A DNA stretch of 7,371 bases from the NCBI GenBank assembly GCA_045599385.1, contig JAZRVW010000102.1:1-7371 (forward strand). The letters are read 5' to 3'. The notes beneath the pieces are model-generated. The model was not told the origin of the DNA. It did no database searches and saw nothing but the letters and a program-made list of their open reading frames with translations. The position numbers and the translations under genes were made by a program. The stretch's first letter is position 1. Every line of letters begins with the position of its first letter. Positions 4,224-7,371 of this stretch are shown here, piece after piece. The stretch is from F23-B02 sp045599385. GTDB taxonomy: Bacteria > Bacillota > Clostridia > Oscillospirales > Oscillospiraceae.

Positions 4224-4263
4224 GGTGTGTTTTTGGGGCAAACACCCTACCTCTACGCACCGT
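4224..4263 (+). repeat. 40-base repeat right of the HEAT-like gene
   Basis: This is the second copy of the element at 3529-3568, with four substitutions. It starts five bases after the stop codon of the HEAT-like gene. The two copies are in direct orientation, about 695 bases apart, so recombination between them would remove the terminator, the promoter and the HEAT-like gene together. Confidence 0.7.
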
Positions 4264-4307
4264 AAGAATCTGTTCGACATGTCCGAGATAATTGATACGA
4301 AAATGAA

Positions 4308-4342
4308 TAGCCATTTGCGAGTTTACATCGTATAAAGAGATG
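4308..4342 (+). promoter_or_regulatory. Conserved spacer element with hairpin, copy 4
   Basis: TAGCCATTTGC (4308-4318), identical to 126-136, precedes CATC (4326-4329), the loop gtataaaga and GATG (4339-4342). The downstream stretch to the ribosome binding site closely matches that of precursor 11. No clear promoter lies within the 100 bases upstream, so precursor 12 may be read from the promoter at 3620. Confidence 0.45.
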
Positions 4343-4366
4343 GAAACACCAAGGGAGGTAAACGCT

Positions 4367-4549
4367 ATGAAAACGAAAGAAGAACTGAATGCGCTCAAAG
4401 AAGAATACGAAAATATGAACAAAAAACTCGCAGAGTTGAGCGAGGATGAGCTTAAACAGGTAGCCGGTGGGCTGAAATATGAGGATAAACTCAATTTTCC
4501 TGACAAAATCAGGGAAAACCCGGACGGCAGAATTGTTTTTGTAATGTAA
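4367..4549 (+). CDS. Double-glycine precursor peptide 12, short charged core
   Basis: This is a 60-residue peptide. The start is ATG 4367 after AAGGGAGG (4351-4358); the in-frame ATG at 4340 lies in the hairpin. The leader is of the EYENMNKKL type, closest to that of precursor 11, ending ELSEDELKQVAGG. The 25-residue core has no cysteine or glycine-rich stretch. It is highly charged (LKYEDKLNFPDKIRENPDGR) with a hydrophobic end, IVFVM. The core is small enough for a signalling peptide. The gene is separated from the first block by the HEAT-like gene and is followed by its own terminator. Confidence 0.87.
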   Translation: MKTKEELNALKEEYENMNKKLAELSEDELKQVAGGLKYEDKLNFPDKIRENPDGRIVFVM

Positions 4550-4605
4550 TCCGTTCCGAGTATCCCTTCTCGTGTTCTTTTGGGGCAAATTAGGCAAAAA
4601 TAAGC

Positions 4606-4631
4606 GCTCAGCCGAAAGGCTGAGCCTTTTT
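4606..4631 (+). terminator. Intrinsic terminator after precursor 12
   Basis: GCTCAGCC (4606-4613), GAAA loop and GGCTGAGC (4618-4625) give a perfect eight-pair stem followed by C and five T. The same GAAA tetraloop occurs in the terminator at 3590. Both terminators are preceded by a TTTGGGGCAAAT motif, here at 4579-4590. Confidence 0.9.
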
Positions 4632-4640
4632 CCTGTTATA

Positions 4641-4669
4641 TAGATTTATTTGTATCTTCATGCTATAAT
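4641..4669 (+). promoter_or_regulatory. Putative promoter of the hypothetical gene at 4719
   Basis: TATAAT at 4664-4669 is a perfect -10 with an extended TG two bases before it (TGcTATAAT). The -35 region, TAGATT at 4641-4646 with a 17-base spacer, is poor, which extended -10 promoters tolerate. It lies just after a terminator and 49 bases before the start codon at 4719, where a promoter is expected. Confidence 0.65.
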
Positions 4670-4718
4670 CATTTCAATAAACGGGCATCAATTATAGAAA
4701 AGGGGAAAGATTTAAGAG

Positions 4719-5135
4719 ATGATAGAACGGTATAAATACATAAGAATACAGGGCAGAAATCTTGTAATAAATACGCTTACCGGAAAAGGCGTATTCGGTT
4801 TATGTATGGAATTGATCCGAAATAATGTTATGGAGCAGGAAGATGCTGATTTGTACATGGAAATAGATTCATGGTTTGCTGAAAATCTTCCCTGGCCGGA
4901 GCCGTGTAAAAGACAGGAAAGTGTGGTTTGCTATTTCAAGACCGAAAACGCCAGCGAAATGCTGAAGTGGATACGACCTGCGCTTTGGCTCTTGGATCGA
5001 TATAACGTTCCTTATTATTTGGTCTATACAAATTCGCCGGGTGAAATTGTATATGAGGACAAGTATCAGATTGTGGCCAAAGTTGATGATATTACAATTC
5101 AACCCGTACCGGAATCCTGGTCAAAAGACGAATGA
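4719..5135 (+). CDS. Conserved-type hypothetical protein, 138 residues
   Basis: This is a soluble-looking protein with no signal peptide or membrane helix. The ribosome binding site is modest (AAAGGGGA, about 4699-4706, a rather long 12 bases from ATG 4719). Features seen: a short N-terminal beta-like segment (YKYIRIQGRNLVINTL), a central Trp/Pro-rich part (WFAENLPWPEPC, 52-63), KTENASEMLKWI (74-85) leading into a helix, and a C-terminal part with NVPYYLVYTN (96-105) and PGEIVYEDKYQI (107-118). The 'EMLxxxxP-LDxYxVPY-VYTN-PG-I-YED-YQ' arrangement looks familiar from uncharacterised Firmicutes proteins, but I cannot name a function. It sits between precursors 12 and 13 with its own promoter. 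An immunity protein for a neighbouring peptide is a positional guess only. Confidence 0.8.
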   Translation: MIERYKYIRIQGRNLVINTLTGKGVFGLCMELIRNNVMEQEDADLYMEIDSWFAENLPWPEPCKRQESVVCYFKTENASEMLKWIRPALWLLDRYNVPYYLVYTNSPGEIVYEDKYQIVAKVDDITIQPVPESWSKDE

Positions 5136-5168
5136 TTTTAAGGAAATAGTAAGCAAAGCCAATTTGAT

Positions 5169-5202
5169 TAGCCATATTCGATGCTTATTCGTATACATAA
5201 GC
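5169..5202 (+). promoter_or_regulatory. Conserved spacer element with hairpin, copy 5
   Basis: TAGCCATATTC (5169-5179) is followed by a perfect six-pair stem, GCTTAT (5183-5188) with ATAAGC (5197-5202), around tcgtatac. The TAGCCAT start and the CGTATA loop match the other copies while the stem sequence is entirely different. It lies unusually far (63 bases) from the start codon of precursor 13; in the other copies the gap is 24 to 31 bases. Confidence 0.45.
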
Positions 5203-5265
5203 GAAAAAGCAATGGAGCTAAATAACACGGGGAGCAAGATAAATCAGGATTGATAAGGGTGCAAT

Positions 5266-5451
5266 ATGAAAACTAAAGAAGAGCTTAATGAACTAAAGGC
5301 AGAAATTGAAAAGTTAAAAATGAAACTTGAAGCTCTTAGCGAAGATGAGCTTAATCAAGTAATAGGCGGCGGTATATTGGACAGCACACCAACTGCAGAC
5401 TGGATAGAGACTTTTCCCGAAAGAAATAGAGAGGAACGATTGCTTCCATAA
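5266..5451 (+). CDS. Double-glycine precursor peptide 13, divergent AT-rich member
   Basis: This is a 61-residue peptide starting at ATG 5266 after AAGGG (5255-5259). The leader has the same 35-residue length and heptads but differs in sequence (NELKAEIEKLKMKLEALSED, then ELNQVIGG). Its codons are markedly more AT-rich than those of the main block, for example many TTA, AAA and CTT choices. It therefore looks like an older or separately acquired member. The core starts with a third glycine, GILDSTPTADW, and ends ETFPERNREERLLP, 26 residues with no cysteine. Cleavage after Gly35 or Gly36 cannot be told apart. It lies 130 bases after the hypothetical gene and ahead of a terminator, closing the array. 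Confidence 0.85.
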   Translation: MKTKEELNELKAEIEKLKMKLEALSEDELNQVIGGGILDSTPTADWIETFPERNREERLLP

Positions 5452-5529
5452 GAAATATATAAACCGTGGTTTGCAGCGCTGCCCACTGGTGTACAAAATA
5501 GCCCGAAATACTGTAAAACAAGCGAAAAA

Positions 5530-5572
5530 CGGCTTCGGATTGGTCAATCAGACCGCTACGAAGCCGGTTTTT
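5530..5572 (+). terminator. Intrinsic terminator closing the array
   Basis: CGGCTTCG (5530-5537) pairs perfectly with CGAAGCCG (5559-5566). Within the loop, GGTC and GACC can form an inner stem around aatca. Five T follow (5568-5572), then CATTTTC. A-runs before the left arm mean it could also act on the opposite strand. Confidence 0.85.
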
Positions 5573-5747
5573 CATTTTCAGGACAAAAATCCTACGTACC
5601 TCGTGGAACAAATTAACTGAACTTGCTTGATATCATTGAAATAATATTAGTCTGTTTTTTTAATCTATTCATTATACACAAAAAGACAAAGAACACATTG
5701 TATATATCATAGAATTTGTATTTCGACAATCTTTTCACGGCAATATA

Positions 5748-5756
5748 TGGTATTAT
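5748..5756 (+). promoter_or_regulatory. Possible extended -10 promoter of the secreted protein gene
   Basis: TGgTATTAT at 5748-5756 fits an extended -10 box 34 bases upstream of ATG 5791, in AT-rich DNA. No good -35 lies at 16-18 bases; TCGACA at 5723-5728 is 22 bases away, which is too far. The call rests on the -10 and its location. Confidence 0.4.
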
Positions 5757-5790
5757 GTTGTTGGAAAATAATTCACACAGGAGGAAGCAA

Positions 5791-7371
5791 ATGAAGACTG
5801 TAAGAAAAGCTCTTTCTCTTCTGCTTGTGCTTGCAATGGTGCTTACCCTTGCAGTACCCGTATTGGCAGATGAGAAAACTCAGACTTATCAGAAGGTCAC
5901 CGAAGCCCCTGAAGACTGGTCGGGCACCTACCTGATTGTCTATGAGGCTGACAATGTGGCTTTTGACGGTTCATTGTCAAAGCTTGACGATGCACATAAT
6001 GTTAAAGAAGTTGTAATTTCAAATGGAGAAATTGTGGGCGATTATGCCGCAAATACTTTTACCATTGAGAAATGTGGAAACGGCTATGCTGTAAAGTCAG
6101 CCTCCGGTAGCTATATGACGGGTAAAAGTGGCAGCAATACTATTGTATGCAGCAGTAGCCCTGCCGAAAACACAATAAGCATCAGCAATGGCGTAATTAG
6201 TATTAACGGCAAGGGTGCAACTCTTCAGTTTAATAAGACGAACAATGCTGATAATTACAGATTCCGCTACTATAAGTCTGTAAACCAGCAGCCCATTGCG
6301 CTCTATAAGCTCGCGGATACTGCTTACAAAGAAACCGAAGCCCCTGTTCTCAGCACCGACATCGGTGAGAAGGGCTTTGTTGCAGGCGGCGACTGGGTGG
6401 AATTTACCTTCAGCACCGTCGCAAACGATTACGCAGGCGTGATAGTTTACGGCGGCAGCGACTTCGGCGTTGCGTATGAAGATAAGATTGAAGCACTTGA
6501 ATACAAGGCTGGCAACAGCTGGTATGACATGAAGGGGCAGAACTTCGGCGGAAGCGGATTCCCGCTTGCCGATGCAACCAGCACTTTCAGAGTGAAATTC
6601 GCGGAAGATGCAGCAGGTGAGTACACCTTTAATGCCTTCATAAAAACCGCAGACGGTGATGAGGAGCTTTGCGCCGTTGAAGTACCCTTCACCGTGGCAC
6701 CTGCACCCGAGGTAGTCCTTGAGGATACTGGCCTGTGGGGCGAAAACTGGCCTGATGCCTACAACCTGGGCTGGCATTTTGAAAACATTGACTCAAGCGA
6801 AATAACTGCAATGTCCTGCGGCATGAAGGATGCCTCCGGCAAGCTCATTGTAGAGTACACAGCCGATGCAGAGCAGGTGGCATGGCAGTATGACCCCGCA
6901 AATGCGTATGTCAACCCGAATGGACAGAGAAGCGCACCGTTCTATCAGCAGTATCAGGGAACACCCATTGCAGAAATCCGCGATGACGACTGGACAGTAA
7001 CCAAGGGCGAAGCATTCGATGCGTGGCAGCCCGGTCTGTTCTATGTGACCGTAACGGTAGGGGACAAGACCTACAGCGCAAGCCGCGAGTACAACGGCCC
7101 TTACGCAGAGCCGTACAAGGCACCCGCACCCGCAATCGAAATCACGGACTGCGGACTATGGGGTGAAGCATATCCCAACTTCTACAATCTCGGCTGGAAG
7201 TACATAGACTTCGACTACAGCGAAATTACAGAAATCCGTGTCGGAATGCAGGACGCGGACGGAAACTTCATGGTAGAGTACAGCGCAAAGGGTGAACAGC
7301 TTGCATGGCAGCAGAATAACGGCTACATCACCGAGGCAGGACTCAGCAGCGCACCCTTCTACCAGTTCTAT
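5791..7371 (+). CDS. Secreted multidomain protein with tandem repeats (3' end outside window)
   Basis: This frame of 527 codons has no stop before the window edge. It starts at ATG 5791, six bases after AGGAGG. Residues 1-26 form a classical signal peptide (basic start, Leu/Val-rich core, VLA-D cleavage after Ala26). Residues about 33-174 form a beta-rich domain, starting YQKVTEAPEDWSGTYLIVYE and ending QPIALYKL, a type seen in many secreted proteins of Clostridia and Bacteroidetes. Residues about 185-308 look like an Ig-like beta-sandwich. Next comes a repeat whose units begin near 311 (DTGLWGENWPDAYNLGW) and 451 (DCGLWGEAYPNFYNLGW). They are offset by 141 residues and share VEY-A-AEQ-AWQ and SAPFYQ further on. 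It is probably an extracellular surface or binding protein; a catalytic or anchoring part may follow. It has its own promoter and no visible link to the array. Confidence 0.88.
   Translation, partial: MKTVRKALSLLLVLAMVLTLAVPVLADEKTQTYQKVTEAPEDWSGTYLIVYEADNVAFDGSLSKLDDAHNVKEVVISNGEIVGDYAANTFTIEKCGNGYAVKSASGSYMTGKSGSNTIVCSSSPAENTISISNGVISINGKGATLQFNKTNNADNYRFRYYKSVNQQPIALYKLADTAYKETEAPVLSTDIGEKGFVAGGDWVEFTFSTVANDYAGVIVYGGSDFGVAYEDKIEALEYKAGNSWYDMKGQNFGGSGFPLADATSTFRVKFAEDAAGEYTFNAFIKTADGDEELCAVEVPFTVAPAPEVVLEDTGLWGENWPDAYNLGWHFENIDSSEITAMSCGMKDASGKLIVEYTADAEQVAWQYDPANAYVNPNGQRSAPFYQQYQGTPIAEIRDDDWTVTKGEAFDAWQPGLFYVTVTVGDKTYSASREYNGPYAEPYKAPAPAIEITDCGLWGEAYPNFYNLGWKYIDFDYSEITEIRVGMQDADGNFMVEYSAKGEQLAWQQNNGYITEAGLSSAPFYQFY

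Larger units (their letters stand above)
194..5451 (+). other. Array of 13 double-glycine-leader peptide genes with hypervariable cores
   Basis: Thirteen genes (194, 482, 820, 1214, 1487, 1822, 2100, 2314, 2587, 2860, 3213, 4367 and 5266) encode leaders of exactly 35 residues, alignable without gaps and ending GG. Hydrophobic residues at 7, 10, 14, 17, 21 and 24 give a perfect 3-4 heptad pattern, so the leader should form an amphipathic or coiled-coil helix. Counting back from the cleavage site, L(-12), E(-8), L(-7), V(-4) and G(-2)G(-1) match the double-glycine signal read by C39 peptidase/ABC exporters. Leader DNA is strongly conserved between most members, and similarity drops abruptly at the GG codons. 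Leaders fall into an 'EVETLNKKL' group, an 'EYESMNKKL' group, and three outliers (194, 2860, 5266). Interposed genes lie at 3766 and 4719. Confidence 0.9.
5452..5790. other. Intergenic region between the array and the secreted protein
   Basis: No gene is supported here. The first 80 bases contain ordinary sequence, then comes the terminator at 5530-5572. From about 5600 the DNA is AT-rich, and it ends with a promoter-like element and a strong AGGAGG (5779-5784) for the next gene. Reverse-strand frames across this stretch run through the terminator and show no coding character. Confidence 0.7.

Noticed and set aside
5041..5253. Forward 70-codon frame overlapping the end of the gene at 4719
   Set aside because: It overlaps that gene in another frame, then reads through the spacer hairpin, and has no plausible Shine-Dalgarno.
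194..5451. Nif11-type or lanthipeptide precursor family
   Set aside because: The leader lacks the Nif11-type N-terminal sequence. Most cores lack the Ser/Thr plus Cys content needed for lanthionines, and no LanM or other modifying enzyme is present.
6097..6777. Reverse-strand 226-codon frame
   Set aside because: It is antisense to the secreted protein gene, whose forward frame has a signal peptide, a strong ribosome binding site and repeated domains.
1..7371. tRNA, rRNA or riboswitch genes
   Set aside because: I saw no cloverleaf, rRNA motif or recognisable riboswitch consensus. The structured spacers match only each other.

Overview
The window looks like an accessory region of a Gram-positive anaerobe of the Clostridia, most likely a gut or rumen Ruminococcaceae/Oscillospiraceae relative. 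This is inferred from the AAGGAG-type ribosome binding sites, the extended -10 promoters, the style of the secreted protein at the right end, and the double-glycine leader peptides. No marker gene fixes the taxon.

Bases 1-5451 hold an array of 13 short genes, all on the + strand. Each encodes a peptide with an ungapped 35-residue leader (usually starting MKTKEELNALK and ending in GG) fused to a C-terminal core of 16 to 57 residues. The cores are almost wholly unrelated to one another. The leaders carry the double-glycine consensus (L at -12, E at -8, L at -7, V at -4, GG at -2/-1). C39-family peptidase domains of ABC exporters (PCATs) and related proteases cut after this motif. The simplest reading is a family of exported peptides, either bacteriocin-like or signalling, that share one maturation and export route but carry diversified payloads. 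No transporter, protease, modification enzyme, immunity gene or regulator can be recognised in the window, so that machinery must lie elsewhere.

Layout. Bases 1-128 are a promoter and a decayed small ORF. Eleven precursor genes follow at 194-3461, spaced 39-139 bases apart as in an operon. A strong terminator lies at 3590-3630. A second copy of the promoter plus small ORF (3620-3746) follows and leads into a HEAT-repeat-like gene (3766-4218), then precursor 12 (4367-4549) and a terminator (4606-4631). A new promoter precedes a conserved-type hypothetical gene (4719-5135), then precursor 13 (5266-5451) and a terminator (5530-5572). The last gene (5791 to the window end) is unrelated: a secreted protein with a signal peptide and a tandem repeat of about 141 residues, cut by the window edge.

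The spacers are also structured. Several precursor genes are preceded by a short hairpin whose stem sequence changes while pairing is kept. Three spacers carry a common 50-65 base repeat, and in two of them it supplies the stop codon of the preceding gene. A 40-base element occurs twice around the HEAT-like gene. Together these point to an array that grew by duplication of leader-bearing units with replacement or rapid divergence of the cores.
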